This document shows, in pieces, positions 46,988-60,300 of a stretch of 64,000 nt of DNA. The notes under the pieces are model-generated. The model was not told the origin of the DNA, searched no databases, and saw only the letters and a program-made list of their open reading frames with translations. The translations under genes and the position numbers were made by a program. The stretch comes from Circinella umbellata (lineage: Eukaryota > Mucoromycota > Mucoromycetes > Mucorales > Lichtheimiaceae), in contig JAIWNF010000008.1 in the NCBI GenBank assembly GCA_025093555.1, positions 868,001-932,000 on the forward strand, in the 5' to 3' direction. Position 1 is the first letter of the stretch, and the number at the start of each line of letters is the position of its first letter.

Positions 46988-48745
46988 ATGACGTTATTGC
47001 CAGTGCATTGCGCATTACTGGCATGGACAACAGCGCTCGTTAATCATCATGTTCCTGATCCTTACATGGTAACGCATTTCAAAATTTCGTAGGTAAAAAA
47101 AAAAAACTTCCATTATTCAACTTTTTCTCTTTTTTTTTTCTTTACAAATAGGACGAAATATTTCATATTCCACAAGCCCAACGTTATTGCGTAAATGATT
47201 TTGCCACGTGGGATCCCAAATTGACAACACCACCTGGTCTGCATGTATTTTATACCAATTTTTTTTTTTTATCTCGAAACGTGGTAGTTTGTATAATATA
47301 CTAATCAATGAATGAAATGAAATGAATAAATAAATATAGATACTTGATCAGTCGTCTTTTTTCATTATGTCACACACCCATCCATTTACGTACCATTAAT
47401 CTAGTATTTGCCATATGTTTATATCCAATTATTCGTCGACTTGTCGCTTTACATCATCCTCACACCCAGCGATGGTCTCAACATTTATTTACATTAGCAT
47501 TAGTTTGGTTTCCTGTAGGATTCTTTTATAATTTTGTCTATTATACTGATCCTGGATCCACCTTATTTGTATTATTATGTTATTTGTTGGCCAAAGAGAA
47601 ACATTACACATTGTCTGGATTGGTAAAGTTGAAGTGTGTGTGTGTGTGTGCGTGTGTGTGTGTGGTAAAATAGACCTTTTTTTTATTGATTTCCTCTTTC
47701 ATATATATATATCAATAGAGTGGACTTGTATCTTTAACGTTTCGACAAACCAACATTATCTGGGTGTGTGTTACTATGGCAATTTCTATAATGGATATTC
47801 TTTCATTTCAAGATCATACCATTGTAACACTATTCGAACAACAAAGAATCGTTCAATCCATACAACAATTGATATTTCAAGCATTCCATCAATTACCTTT
47901 ATTAATCAAAAAACTTTTCATGTTTTTATTGACCATTGTCGGGTTCGCTGGATTTCTTGTATGGAATAATGGCATTGTTCTGGGGGATCGATCGAATCAT
48001 ATCGCGGGTTTACATTTCCCACAATTATTTTACTTTTCATCCTTTTTATCCTTTTTTGCAGCACCTTGGTTACTCACGTCAGACCATGTGGGTGCTTTCT
48101 TTCGTTATCCCTATTTAAAACATTGGATCATGATCATTGTAATAACTGCAATAATGGTTTATCTTATTCATAATTATACGTGAGTATATAGATTGTTCTA
48201 TTTTTTTTTTCATATATTTCTAAAAAAAGAAAAAAGGGAGCTCATTTCATTTTTTTTATATATTAGTTATGAACATCCGTTCTTGCTCAGTGATAATCGA
48301 CATTACACATTTTACGTATGGAAAAAAATATATCGACGTCATTGGAGTCTACGTTACTTACTTGTTCCCTTTTATATAATAAGTGGTTGGTTCAATTTGC
48401 GTCCATTAGGTAAGAACCTCTTTTTTTTCTTTTCATTTTACATGTGAACTCAATAAAAAATTGGGTTGACTATATATAGTACATCGAACCGGATTCTTGG
48501 TATGCCTTGGATATATGGTGGCGCTTTTATTGACATTGGTACCATCTCCCTTATTGGAATTTCGGTATTTTATTATCCCGTTTTTATTCTATTGTATTCA
48601 ATTGGGTCCTCCCTCGAAAGTATGGCGAACATGGCTTGTCATTATTTTTTATCTAATGATTCATATGGTTACCATGTATTTATATTTGTATAAACCTTTT
48701 GAATGGTCCCATGAACCAGGTTCTCTTCAACGTTTCATGTGGTAA
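46988..48745 (+). CDS. ALG10: Alpha-1,2-glucosyltransferase ALG10 (DIE2)
   Basis: Six exons (46988-47068, 47152-47240, 47340-47622, 47719-48179, 48267-48409 and 48480-48745) give 440 residues. The enzyme adds the terminal glucose to the dolichol-linked oligosaccharide in the ER lumen before N-glycosylation. The signature spans exons 1-3: [17 protein letters not shown], then [27 protein letters not shown] and [18 protein letters not shown] are further family motifs. Many hydrophobic segments fit a polytopic ER membrane protein. Intron 2 uses a GC donor (GGTCT/GCATGT...TATAG/A). No GT donor in that stretch restores the frame, while the GC one gives PPGL-YLIS exactly. Confidence 0.92.
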
Positions 48746-49370
48746 ATAAATAAAGAGGATATACAGATAAAGTCGGTTATGATCCCTTTCCTTTTAAAAG
48801 TTGAAAAGAAAAAAGTGATCATGGAGGAATATATGGATTGAGAGATGTAATGTCTATTTTACTGCTCGTTTTCTTATGAGTTAATCAATGACTCCCCCCA
48901 CTTTATGTAGTTATTGTTGCGTTTGAATGATAGGTAATTTTTTTTTTTTCGCATCAAAAAATCCGACCGAACAACTTTAATGCTGTATTAATTATTACAG
49001 ATCGACAAAACAAACAAAACCTCACACCTCCCCCCCCTCCTCCTTAATCCCAAAAAAAAAAAGAGATGTAAACAAATATACACCTCTTTATCATGTTTTC
49101 AATAATTTTTATGAGAAAAAAAAATTCGTTTCGTTTCCCGTTTTCTTTTAACAAAGTCCAAAAAAAAAAAAAAGAAAAGAAAAGGTTGATTATCAGACAG
49201 TCACTTTTATACAAGTTATAAGATATAGATAGAGAGAAGAGAAAGAGAGACAGAGAGAGAGAGAGAAATAAGAAACTTGTTAAATAATAAAACCCTTTCC
49301 AACTCTGTTAACTTTTTCCCCTTCTCTCTCTCTCTTTTTTTTTCACTCTTTTTTTTCTTTTTCTGGTTTG
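48746..49370. other. Intergenic with homopolymer and GA/CT tracts
   Basis: This is the ALG10 3' region followed by the methyltransferase promoter. A GA-rich tract (49224-49265) and a CT-rich tract (49320-49340) precede the ATG. No gene supported. Confidence 0.5.
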
Positions 49371-50482
49371 ATGGATCAAGAACAAGTAACATTGCAAGAA
49401 CTTGATGATTTGACTGTACGTCAATTTTACGCTCATTATGTTGGGATTGATAATGAAGACGAACTTGTTCGTCATTGGCAAACCATTCGTTCCCGATTAA
49501 GCGAGGTAAAAAAAAAAGTTACATGTTTTTTTTTTCCTTTCCTCCCCTCCTTCTAGTTCTCTCATATATATATATATATTTGTTCCCCCTCTTTCCTTCC
49601 TTTTTTCAATAGAACCGGATATCTTTTACTAATAGCTACATGTAAAAAACAACTTTTGGGTTTAGGATGGTCCATTATATAAGTGTATTAATTATTACAA
49701 GTTTGTCAAGTCTCGATTATCAAGTCGATTTTATTATCAAGAACTACTTGATATGAAAAAACAAGGTAACCAAGCACCTGTTGTCATGGACCTGGGTTGC
49801 TGTACAGGTAAAAAAAAAAAAGAGAGAGAGAGAGAGAGAGGAGAAAAGGAGTTTTTTTTTTTTTATTTTTTGCCCTTTTTTAACATTCCTGTTTTTGGAG
49901 TACACCCAATGCTGGGGTTTTTTAATGGGGAACCAAAAAAAACAATAAAATGGTATAGTCTAACCTTTTTTTATTATTTTAGGTACTGATTTACGAAAAT
50001 TAATGTTTGATGGATATCCTGGTGATAAATTATTTGGTATTGAATTAAATCAACATTATATTGATTGTGGTTATGAGTTATTTCGTGATCGTCAACAGTG
50101 TCCTATCACATTTATTACTGAAGATATATTTACAATCACTCCTAATACGATTATGCCACGTGCGGGAGTTATTTATACTGGCAGCATGATCCATTTATTT
50201 TCATTTGATCAACTTCACAGTCTAATAGAATTTATTATAACGCATTTAATACCTGGTGGAATATTTATGGGTACCCACGTCGTAGCTGACACAACCACAT
50301 CTATCACACGAAGAGGGAATACCAAACACTTTATTGGAATGCAAGATTTTAAGGATGTTTTGGAACGACATCAATTTGTCGATATACAATTTTGTAAAGA
50401 ACCTCGTCAAAAGGATCCAGATGAAGATATTATGTTGAATACATATTGGCTTTCGTTTCAATGTCGATTGGGGTTGAGATAA
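49371..50482 (+). CDS. SAM-dependent class I methyltransferase
   Basis: Three exons (49371-49505, 49666-49807 and 49983-50482) give 258 residues. SAM-binding motif I is VVMDLGCCTGTDLRKL, interrupted by the second intron. The acidic end of strand 2 is KLFGIELNQHYIDCGYELF, ITFITEDIFTI follows, and motif IV/V lies around GVIYTGSMIHLFSFDQLHSL. PGGIFMGTHV leads into the last strands. The pattern (N-terminal 'YKCINYYKFVKSRLSSRFYY', GCCTGTDLRKLMFDGYP) resembles a fungal family of small-molecule/terpenoid-type methyltransferases. The substrate is unknown. No neighbouring biosynthetic genes are visible. Confidence 0.85.
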
Positions 50483-50560
50483 TAATTGATTATTTGTTTT
50501 TTTCTTTCTTTCTTTCTTGAGGGGGGTTGGTTTTTTTTTTTTTTTTGTATATATTTTTTT

Positions 50561-51243
50561 TTAATCACCACTGGCACAACCACGACATCCACAATGTACA
50601 CATTCAATTACTTTGCCTTCTTGTAATCTAGTTTTGGGTACTCGACAAACACATGTTGTACCGAAATTCGTGTCGCGTGGTTGAATACAACGAAGACAAC
50701 ATAATTTTTCGAATCCAGGCTATTATTATATATTATTATTATTATTATTACATTTTATTCCCCCATTTATTATTTAATAGTTGTTTTCTCCATCACAATG
50801 GATTTTAAAAATAAAAAAGAATTCCCCCCCCTCTTTTACCTTTTTCCATTTAGCAATAAGATTCGCATCGGCATATTTGTTTTTAAGCAAAAAATCATAC
50901 AGTTCTCTTGAAATGGCTTTACGTTTATAATATAAATCATAAATATAACGTGATCGTTGATGATGAATTCGAAATACTGGCCAAGATCCTTCTACTATTC
51001 GTTTTCCTTCATGAGGTTCATTTTCAACTATAGATAAAAATTAGATTCGATTATTAGAGAAAGATTCCCACTTTGTTTAAAAAAAAAAAAAAAAAGATCA
51101 AAAATTAATGAAGGAAGAAAAAGAAATTTTAGAAAAAAAACTTTACTTTCTTTCATCTTTCTTGCAAATTCTTCCAATGTAGGTTCAATATCATCGAAAC
51201 CTTCTGGTGGTCGTTTTGTTCGTTGTGTTCTTATTTTTGGCAT
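50561..51243 (-). CDS. BUD31: BUD31/G10 splicing factor
   Basis: Exons 51243-51147, 51027-50840 and 50719-50561 give 147 residues. The protein starts [20 protein letters not shown], continues NEPHEGKR, then the conserved [24 protein letters not shown] block (encoded at ~50930-50985). It ends with the Cys-rich zinc cluster [19 protein letters not shown]...[19 protein letters not shown]31 is a structural component of the activated spliceosome that contacts U6/Cef1-type factors. Length and ending match the family closely. The 3' end lies only ~80 bp from the convergent methyltransferase stop. Confidence 0.95.
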
Positions 51244-52196
51244 TCTCGATTAGAGGGGGGTGTTTTTTTTTTTTGTAGTGTGGGTTTGCAGAACAAAAAA
51301 AAAATAAAATAAAATAAAAATTACCTTCTCTCTTTAATAAAATAGACTACGCTGAAACCTTATTGGCTATCATGTTCCCCCCTCCAAAAGAAACTGATAG
51401 AGGGTTTTTTTTAATCAAGTAAATGATATTCGACGAAAAGAAACTCACCCTGTTTTCTTTCTTAGTTTTCTCTCTCTCGTTAGGATTTATTCTATTATTA
51501 TTTAGTATGAAATGGGAAAACTGTTATTCATTTTTACTAATATAGTATGAAGTAACTTTTTATTTTGACAGACTTGTAAAAAAAAAAGATAAACTCTCTT
51601 ACCAAAAGCACAATAACTACTTGACCCTTTTCATCTTCAAAATGGATATACCTAACAGTTCTTTTAATTCATAGTATTTATTGTTAGTTAGTTAGAAATG
51701 GCATAGAGGACCTATTGTGTAACAAAAAAAAAAGGGCATTTCATTCAAGCAAAAAAAAAAAAAGCCTCTTTTTTTTTCTGCTCTCTCAACAACTTGAAGA
51801 GGTGTGTTCATTGTAATATATAACTTTTTTCTTTTTCATAAGGAACCAATACAATCCCAATACTACTTCTTTTTTGAAACAATCAAAAAAAAATAATGGT
51901 TTTATCTGTTTCTCCCCCTTTTTTTTTTTTTCGGATAATGGATAATGAAAAAAAAAAGTTTGTGTTTCTCTGCAAAAAAAACGCTGAGTTTTCTTCCAAC
52001 CATGTTTATTTAGGTGGGCCTTTTTTTTTTTTTTTTTTTTTTTTCTTTTTCTTCTTTTAGAGTGTTACAAAAAAAAAAAAACTTGTCAACCTTTTTGTTG
52101 TAGTTCCTTGCCCTGCCTCCTCCCCCCCTTCTTTTTAAATAATAATAATAATAATAATATTAAATAAATAAAAAACAACAACAAACTTAGTATACC
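51244..52196. promoter_or_regulatory. Divergent spacer between BUD31 and carrier gene
   Basis: This spacer carries both promoters. It is dominated by A- and T-runs of 10-22 bases (for example 51745-51757 and 52020-52044) and an (AAT)n tract near 52138-52160. No coding frame or defined site is supported. Confidence 0.4.
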
Positions 52197-53563
52197 ATGA
52201 CAACGACTACAGCAACTACTTCTTCATTAAGTTCATTCTCAACACAATTAGAATCAAAACCAAGAAAAGTATCAATGGCCTCAAAAGATTCACGATCTTA
52301 TATTCACTTTGTTGCAGGAGGGTAAAGTAAACTTGTTTTCTTTTTTTTTTATTAGTATTATTATTACTATATATACATATTCATATTTGAATTTCTCTCT
52401 CTTAGAGTGGGTGGTTTAATAGGTGCTGTATGTACCTCTCCTTTAGACGTTGTTAAAACTAGGTTACAGGTAAGGGATTATACAGACAGATATAGATATA
52501 TATATATATATATATGCTAAATAATTGTGTTTTTTATATAGTCAACTTTTTATCAACAAGCCATACGATCGCCGTCTAAAAAAATTACAACGCATAATAT
52601 TTTGAGTCATTTTGCGGAAACAGGTCGATTATTAATGTAAGTTTAAAAATATATATATATATCAAAAAACAAAATTATTTATTATTATTCTATATATATA
52701 TTAGACGTATTAAACAAGTAGAAGGTGTTCGCGGTTATTTTAAAGGTCTTGGACCTAATCTTGTTGGTGTCATTCCTGCAAGGTAAAAAAAAACTGCACA
52801 TAAGAAAGAACAATAGTGAAATAAGAAAAACTAATATGGATGTTATATATATAGATCGATTAACTTTTATACATATGGAAATGGAAAGAAATTATATACT
52901 GAATTAAATCAAGGAAAAGAAACAGTGGGAGTTCATCTTATTTCTGCAGCGACAGCAGGTATTATTACATCAACAGCAACCAATCCAATTTGGGTTGTTA
53001 AAACACGTTTACAATTACAACAACCTGTGGGTACAAAGAATAAGAATGGAATGATGGCACGTCGATATACCAGTAGTTTGGATTGTACATTACATATATT
53101 AAAAGAAGAAGGTATTCGAGGTTTATATAAAGGAATGAGTGCTTCTTATTTAGGTGTTGCAGAAGGAACCATTCAATGGGTGACATATGAACACTTGAAA
53201 AAGAAATGGATTGCACCTCATCATCACAATGAAAATAGTATTGGTGGTAAAAGTATTGAAGGTTGGATTGGTAATATTGGAGCAGCGGCCGTAGCCAAAT
53301 TAGTAGCAGCCTGTATTACATATCCTCACGAAGTGATTCGAACAAGATTAAGACAACCGGCTGAAAATGGTATTCACAAATATACTGGTTTAGTTCAATG
53401 TTTGAAATTAGTTGCAAAAGAAGAAGGTATTGGTGCACTTTATGGTGGTATGACAGCTCATTTATTACGTGTTGTTCCCAATGCTGCTATCATGTTCTTT
53501 TGTTATGAAGCTATTGTTCATACTTTTGGTGATCAACAACAACAACAGAAGGTTACATCTTAG
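52197..53563 (+). CDS. RIM2: Mitochondrial carrier, pyrimidine-nucleotide type (RIM2/SLC25A33-36-like)
   Basis: Five exons (52197-52321, 52406-52469, 52542-52636, 52705-52782 and 52855-53563) give 356 residues. Three carrier repeats carry the signatures SPLDVVKTRLQ, NPIWVVKTRLQ and YPHEVIRTRLR. The PIW form in repeat 2 is typical of nucleotide/cofactor carriers of the RIM2, folate and NAD group. Other support is GYFKGLGPNLVGVIPARSIN, GLYKGMSASYLGVAEGTIQW and GGMTAHLLRVVPNAAIMFFC. The first repeat has an insert (STFYQQAIRSPSKKITTHN), as in RIM2, which exchanges pyrimidine nucleotides across the inner membrane. The N-terminal ~35 residues are S/T-rich and the tail is Gln-rich. Substrate assignment is inference. 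Confidence 0.88.
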
Positions 53564-54166
53564 ATATATAAACCCCCCCTTTCCCTTCCCCCTCTCTTTT
53601 TCATTGTTCCTTTATAAATAACATATTGTATATAAATATACACATAACAACACATCTCTCTCACACACATCTCTCACACATAAATTTAAAACATCTAAAA
53701 CCCTCCTTTTTGCATATCATTCTTTCTTAATATATAAATATATAATATATATTATAGACTAAAAAATTGTTTTTTTTTTAAAAAATGACCCCTCTCTCTC
53801 ACTCACTCATTCTATATTAATTAAAAAATGGATAATAAAATTTTATATAATCCTTTCAATCCACACCAAAACCTAGGTGTGTTACCTTTACCTCACCCCC
53901 TCCCACCCCCCTACATACAACAATCAAACAAAAATTATATATTTTTTTTTTAAAAAAGAAAACTAAATCTTTTCATATTTTTTTTTTTAATTCAGCGAAA
54001 AAATAGTGAAAAAAAAGGGGTTTTTTTTTCATGTTAAAATTTTGTTAAAAGGGGGGAAGAGGTTGGAAATAGAAGAAAAAAAGATGTACACAAATATGAG
54101 AGAAGTTTGAATGGAAAATGGTGGGGGGGAAAAGAAAAAGAAAAAGTAAAAGAAGAAACGAAAAGT
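53564..54166. terminator. Convergent 3' spacer
   Basis: The shared 3' region of the carrier and the small YABBY-like gene. It has C- and T-rich runs, ATATATA tracts and ACACAC stretches. Nothing coding. Confidence 0.4.
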
Positions 54167-55107
54167 TTATTTGGCATCAGCAGTCTTTTTCTTTGGGTTT
54201 TCGGGAGCAGTTCCCCAGTTTTGAGCCTAAAATAAATATTTTTTTTTTTTAGTATATATGAATAAAAAAAAAAGAGTCACAAAAAAAGAGAAAAAAAAAT
54301 TATTATTATGAGGCGTTTTCTCTTTGAAAATACTTACAGCCTTCTTGAAAGCCTAATAAGATGGCAAGATGACCGGATTATATTATATAGAATAAAGAAG
54401 ATGGATTGTTATTTTTTTTTTTTAGTTTGTTTTTCAACGCGTTACATTTTTTTTTAAAAGAAAAAAAAAGAGGCGCGTTTGATTTTTTTTTTTTTGATTG
54501 ACGCGAAAAAAAAAAGTAAAAATTCCAAGGTAAAAAAAAAAGAAAAAAAAAAGATTTTGTGTACCCATCACACAACACTACTCGTACTAGTAGCAGGCTA
54601 ACGTATACATCTTTTTTTTTTTTTTTTTTTACCCTTTTCACTCATAGAACTGCTCACACACACATATATATATATGCCCCTCTCCCACCCACACCCCTCA
54701 AAAAAAGTATATGAGAGAGATAATTTACCTCCTTGTGAGCAATACCAGGGTTGGCAGCCTTGACCTTGGCGAGTTCATCCTATAATAATAATAAATAATA
54801 ATAAAAGATTAGAAAAAAAAACAATCATTTTTTTTTTATATTTATATATAATAATCATAATAATAATTACCTTCATGAACTTGTTGTAAGGGGAAACCTT
54901 CTTGGCTATAATAGAAAATGATTAAGTTAATATGATATAGGGTATATCTTATACGATCATATATATATATATATATATATATAATATAAGAGGGTATATA
55001 GTATATATATAATCATAATAGTAATAATAAGTATATATATATATATATATATAAAAGTTGATCATATACATACTTTGAGTTTTCTTAGCGGTCTTTTCCT
55101 TGGCCAT
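54167..55107 (-). CDS. Small YABBY/HMG-like protein (64 residues, five exons)
   Basis: Minus-strand exons 55107-55074, 54905-54871, 54779-54729, 54352-54338 and 54226-54167 join in phase for 64 residues: MAKEKTAKKTQ..., then KKVSPYNKFMKDELAKVKAA, NPGIAHKEAFKKAAQNWGTA and PENPKKKTADAK. The SPYNKFMK...L..VKA.NPGI.HKEAF..AA.NW core matches the C-terminal HMG-box-like helix region of plant YABBY proteins, and small fungal proteins of this type are known. Nuclear DNA binding is therefore likely but inferred. The fourth exon is only 15 nt. Codon use (AAG, CCC, GCC, AAC) is strongly biased, suggesting high expression. All four introns have GT...AG ends. Confidence 0.85.
54958..55053. repeat. (AT)n-rich intron of the YABBY-like gene
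   Basis: Two alternating AT tracts (about 54959-54982 and 55031-55052) lie inside the first intron of the small gene. Confidence 0.85.
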
Positions 55108-55432
55108 TATGAAAAGTTATAGAATAGAATGAAAAGATAAAGTGTTGTTAAAGTGAAAAGTTGAAACCAAAAGGTTTTTATTAATATGAAAAAGAGGTAA
55201 AAGAAAAAGAAAAAGAAAAAAAAAATTCAATTTCTTTTCTTATGAGGCTTCCTAATAAAAAAAAAAAAAAAACTGTTCGCGCCCAACGCGCTTTTTTTTT
55301 TTTTTTTTACTTTTTTTTTTTTCACTTAACCATTCACTCATTTTGAGCGGGGCATATAACTGGGATTAGAAAAAAAAAATAGAATCCCTTTTTTATATCC
55401 AATCAATCATTTATATTTCTTATATAGCGCCA

Positions 55433-55466
<34 letters not shown>

Positions 55467-57399
55467 TACTCAGAAAGAAGGGGGAGAGAGACTGGTTACC
55501 CATTATTTTTTTTTTTGTAGTGACGAAATAATAATATGGGTTATACGTGACACCCCCATTTAATCAATTTCATTCATTCAATTCAAATTCATTATGGATT
55601 ATAAGCTTTTTCCTCCTATTATTATTATTATTATTATTATCTAAACAATCAACTATATAACTAACGCGGTAGATAAACCGGTTTTTTTTTTTTTTACTTA
55701 AGAAAACACGCGGTACTTTTTTTTTTTTTTCTTAAAAAAGAACTATATATATATAAACGCGTTAAAAAATATGTACATTTTATGAAAAATTATCAAGGGG
55801 AGAAAGGAGATATGAGAATGATAAGAATAATAAAAACTTTTTTTTTCGCCAAGCTGATTAGTAGTATATATGATAATAGCGGAGAATTCTACAAGTGCGT
55901 GTGTATAAGGAAACCCTATCTTATAACATTATATATATCTTTTTTTTTTTTTTTGTGTTTCATATATATATATACATATAAGAACTGATGATCTTTTTTA
56001 CTCACATAGTATATAAATAACACAAGTGAGTGAGTTATTATTATTATTTACTTTTAATCAAATAGTCATCTGAAATTTTATATATATATAAAAAAAAGAA
56101 GTTCTAGCCTTTTTTCTCTTTATTTTTAAAAATGGATTTATGATAATGAAAACGAAATGTTTAAAACAATAAACTCAAATGAAAGAAATATATATAAAAA
56201 AAAGGGGGGAGGAGGAGGAGGAGGAGGAGAAGGGCCACACAGGGAGTTATATCTTGTCTATCGCTTGCTTTTATATATATAGAGTTCCTCCCCCCCCATA
56301 TATATACAAGTAATGTTCACACACTTACACATTATATAATTGATTCGCTTTTTTATAATGCATCATTTATCATTATCAATGTACCACCCTAACAATAATA
56401 AGAACATAAGGGTGCCACATAGTATTTATCCCCTTTTATTTTCGTTTAGACTGTAATCCCCTCCTCTTTTCACCCCTCACTTAACTTTTTAGTTATTCCC
56501 CAAATCCCAATATATATATTTTCATTATCCATAACCCAATAATAATAAACTCGGATAATTTGATATTTATTTATTTTTTGTTTTCCCGATCAAAAAAAAG
56601 CCCAGTCACTATTATTATTAATCATCTCATAGAGAGGAGACAATGAGGACCCAAACGTATAAGCTCCGACTTTTTTTTTTTACCTGTTGCTGCGCAACAT
56701 TCTTAAAAAAAAAAGTCCCTTAACATTTACAACAAAAGAGTTTTTTTTATGCAAAAAAAAGCAACAAATAGTTCATATGAGTTGTTAATAAATAAAAAAA
56801 AAGTAGGCATGTTTCTATTTTATTAACTATATAAATTCTGTATATATATGTCATGCACTTGCATTAAATTCATTACAGTAATGTGGTTGTTTTAATTTTT
56901 TTTAATATAGACGTGCATTAAAAAGATTTACATTTCTATGACGACAGAGTTACGTATTAGTGGAGTCATAATAATGGGAGAGTATAGTCTTTTTGAATTA
57001 TATGTCATTCTATATTCTTATATTTTTAGTGTAAAAATCGCGCCATGTTGAATATATTTCTTCTTCTTTTAAAAAGTTGTTAAATTATGATCATAAAAAT
57101 ATGTAGCGGTCAGCTGTTATGTTCATATCATATATATATATATAGACAGGTCCACTCTGCACAACTTACTTGTACTTTTAAATCTAAATTTAAAAATAAC
57201 AAAGAATATTATATCTGCTTAAAACTATTATATTTTTAGTACGTAGTGCTGCGACTACTCTTCTTTAGGGAAAGTGATGTTTTGAACCAATCCAATTTCT
57301 CTTTTGATAGCCAATGTCTACCTTTCCAGAATGTCTTTTGTAGTTACTTTATTGAGACTTATTCTATATAAATCAGGCACGCAGAAATCTTTCTTGCTT
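55108..57399. other. AT-rich spacer
   Basis: The promoter side of the YABBY-like gene (GA-rich tract 55199-55222), then AT-rich DNA with microsatellites: (ATT)n at 55434-55465 and 55617-55640, and (GGA)n at 56211-56229. The minus strand at ~57230-57350 reads KGRHWLSKEKLDWFKTSLSL, a coding-like stretch probably belonging to the adjacent transposon debris. No intact gene. Confidence 0.45.
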
Positions 57400-60300
57400 A
57401 CTAGTTGTCAATATTTTTTCTATGTATCAACATTATTAGTATTGCTGGGATCAAAATCCATTTTCTTGGAAAAGAGCTCTTAATTTTCCCCCCTGTGCGA
57501 ATATTTATCTTGGCAACTTATGCTCGAAATCCACCTTTCTTTTTAACTTGAAGCCGTGAGCCCATGAACAGTATCTTGTGTATCAGTGACAGAAGACATT
57601 ATTGAATGCAGGTCAATCGATCGATTCCTTTGTTGATTTTGATCAAGTAAATAATCGTCGCCTGATTGAATTCTATCCCTATCGCCACCGATGAGAAATT
57701 CGCTGTAAAAATGTGCCATTTTTTAGAGAAGGAGGGGGAAGAAAAGGGAAAAAGTAAAAAAAAAAGTTAATTTCTTTTGTTGCGAGAGAGGAAGTACCTG
57801 GGTTTTGAATTCAAAAGATTGCAGCAAGATTTTCGATAACCAACTTGAAATTATTGTCACCATTCCAACAAAAATAATACCTTTTTCAACGAGCTTTTAA
57901 TACACCATACCACGTCCATAATAGCATGAATGCTGATGATAATAAATTTAAATTGTGCTGACTCTGTTCGATACGGCCAACGTCCGTCATCCCTAGTTCC
58001 ATTTGTATCAAATACCTTGACCAAAGCTAAAAGTTGGTTTTCTCTGTCCATTTCATGGCAAAAATAAATATACATTTCACCAAAATATGACATTGCTTGG
58101 AGATCCATGATATCATTGTCTTCTGTATTCACATTCAGGGTAAGGATAAATCGTACCATGTTATTTTTCTTCATCAGCCCTTTATGATGCTTTTCACATC
58201 CAAAAGTTTTCCCAACAGTGGGGTCCATCATGCTGTTCTCCATACTATTTCGTTTCCATAATGATTGTGCTGTTTGAACCATATCAGCAGGATTGATATT
58301 AACAATTTTAGACTTGAACACATGATAATACGTTTTTTGAGCTATAAATGTGGTATTTTATATCATCAGTGCGATTGATGTCATTCTTAAGCAAGAGAAA
58401 AATTATATACCTTTGCTGAAACATCGACACCATAACCATCTGTTAGGTTTTGTATACGTACTTTTTTTTTTCGTAAGGTGGTCAAAGCTGTACACAGCCA
58501 AAATCTTCACCATAATCTGTAATAGTATCTAGTAGATCCTTTCTTCGGGCACTGGTGATTAAAACATCGTCATTATCGTTTTCATCTTGTATCCCAAATC
58601 CCAATCTTTCCATACGACGCTCAGCGGCCAATTCAAGCATAGCATTTGCTAAATAATAATTAATGCATAAACTCATAATTATAGAAAATATTCGTTAGTA
58701 TAACAACAGTACCTGCGTTCCCTGTTGGTAATTTTGTTGATCGGATCCTTTTTTTTTATAATACCCACTCAGCTCTTTCGATCGCGAAAGCGCTATACTG
58801 CATCATTGGCCCCATGTTTTTTTTATATAGTACGGTAAATGTGTCAAACAATGTTCCGTTATAGAAAATATGACAGGTGTGATTGTCTTTTTGTTGATAT
58901 TGGTTACAAGAAATTCATGCCAAGTTTTGACAGAAGATTCCAACTTTTTGATTTGTGTTTTGGTGATGGAGTTTGAATAAGCAAGCTGAACCACGTTTGA
59001 TATTGATAAAAGAGCTGAAGCACATTCACTTTGCCTTGGAAAGACATCCACAATTATCGTTGACACGATAAATCGCATGAAATACAAGTAATCAATTGCC
59101 TTGAAGTTTTTACTTTGGTGTGAGAGATTTGTACATTTGTTGGCGTAATCCGATGGAAGACTTGTCATTGATAGCTCCATATATTGATCCACTTTATCTC
59201 CAATCGATCCGAATCAAGGATCAACGGTCCCCCACCTTGCATTACAGAGAACAGTATTCCTAACAAAAGTTTAATAACATGCTTTCCTATCCCATGGCCC
59301 AAAAGATGTATCAAATCGGTTATAAGGTAGATAACATAACAGTATCAATAAATAAACATTTCATTATGATGCTGGGAAAGAAGAATATATGTAATCACAT
59401 ACCTGGAAAAAAGGATGCACCATGAAATATTCTTAATCCTGTAAATGGGGTTTGCTGTTGACCAAGTTCAGCTACATCAAGAGTATAATGAAGTGGATCC
59501 TGAAGACGAGGTATTTGTTGTTGAGGCGCAAAATTCCGCTGCTCCATAGCAAACTTGTCAATAAAGCAGGTACGACATCCAAATCGATGTAAATGAGATG
59601 CGTGACCACATGTTTTAGCCATTGCAGGGATATCGCCGCCAATAAATAGGAGATGTACCCGGACCGTGTAAATGCCATCCTTTGTGTGGACGCTCATTCC
59701 TTGTCGTTCCAATATTTCTAATTCTTCTAACGTCGGTTTGAGAAAACTAAATAAATTCTTGGGCGCCGATGGAGTAATGCATGACTGCAACAGTTATTTT
59801 TGTTCTGTCCTGATAGAGACGGGGAAATTTCAAAATAATAAAGTGTATAATAGTCATCGTACTATATTTTGAAAAACCATCTGTGTAAAGTGCAACAGCA
59901 ATATCCAAATTATTACTGAATAGCTCGTTGTTTTCTGCTGCTGAATAACATAGTCCATCAAACACATCCGTCATGAAACCGTCTTTTTTGATTCTTGTCG
60001 CTCTATGTTGTTGCAAATCTCTAGTTGCTTTATCATATACAAGTATGGCCAATTGTTTCATTAATGATAGTTGTTTTACCGTTGTAATAGGTGTTTTAAT
60101 GATATATCCACTGATGCTGTATTCCTCGTGATATCTTTTTGTATTACAACGTCACATTCATCTGAGCCATCATCGTGGTAATACATATAACAACCTTTCG
60201 GACACATGTGGTATATATCGAGCTTAACCGGAAAGTTGTCTTTCAGATACTTCATTGTCAAGTGGTGAGTTAGTAATGGGGGCGGTTGATGCTGTTCTTC

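Noticed and set aside
47563..47969. Frame with [10 protein letters not shown] then [10 protein letters not shown]
   Set aside because: Translation through an ALG10 intron containing a GT microsatellite.
54378..54641. 87-codon minus-strand frame with KKKKK and FFFF runs
   Set aside because: It is intron 3 of the YABBY-like gene, composed of homopolymers.
55540..55560. GTGACACCCCC near 55549 considered as a third end of the inverted-repeat element
   Set aside because: Only the short GACACCCC core is shared; flanking sequence does not align with copies A and B.
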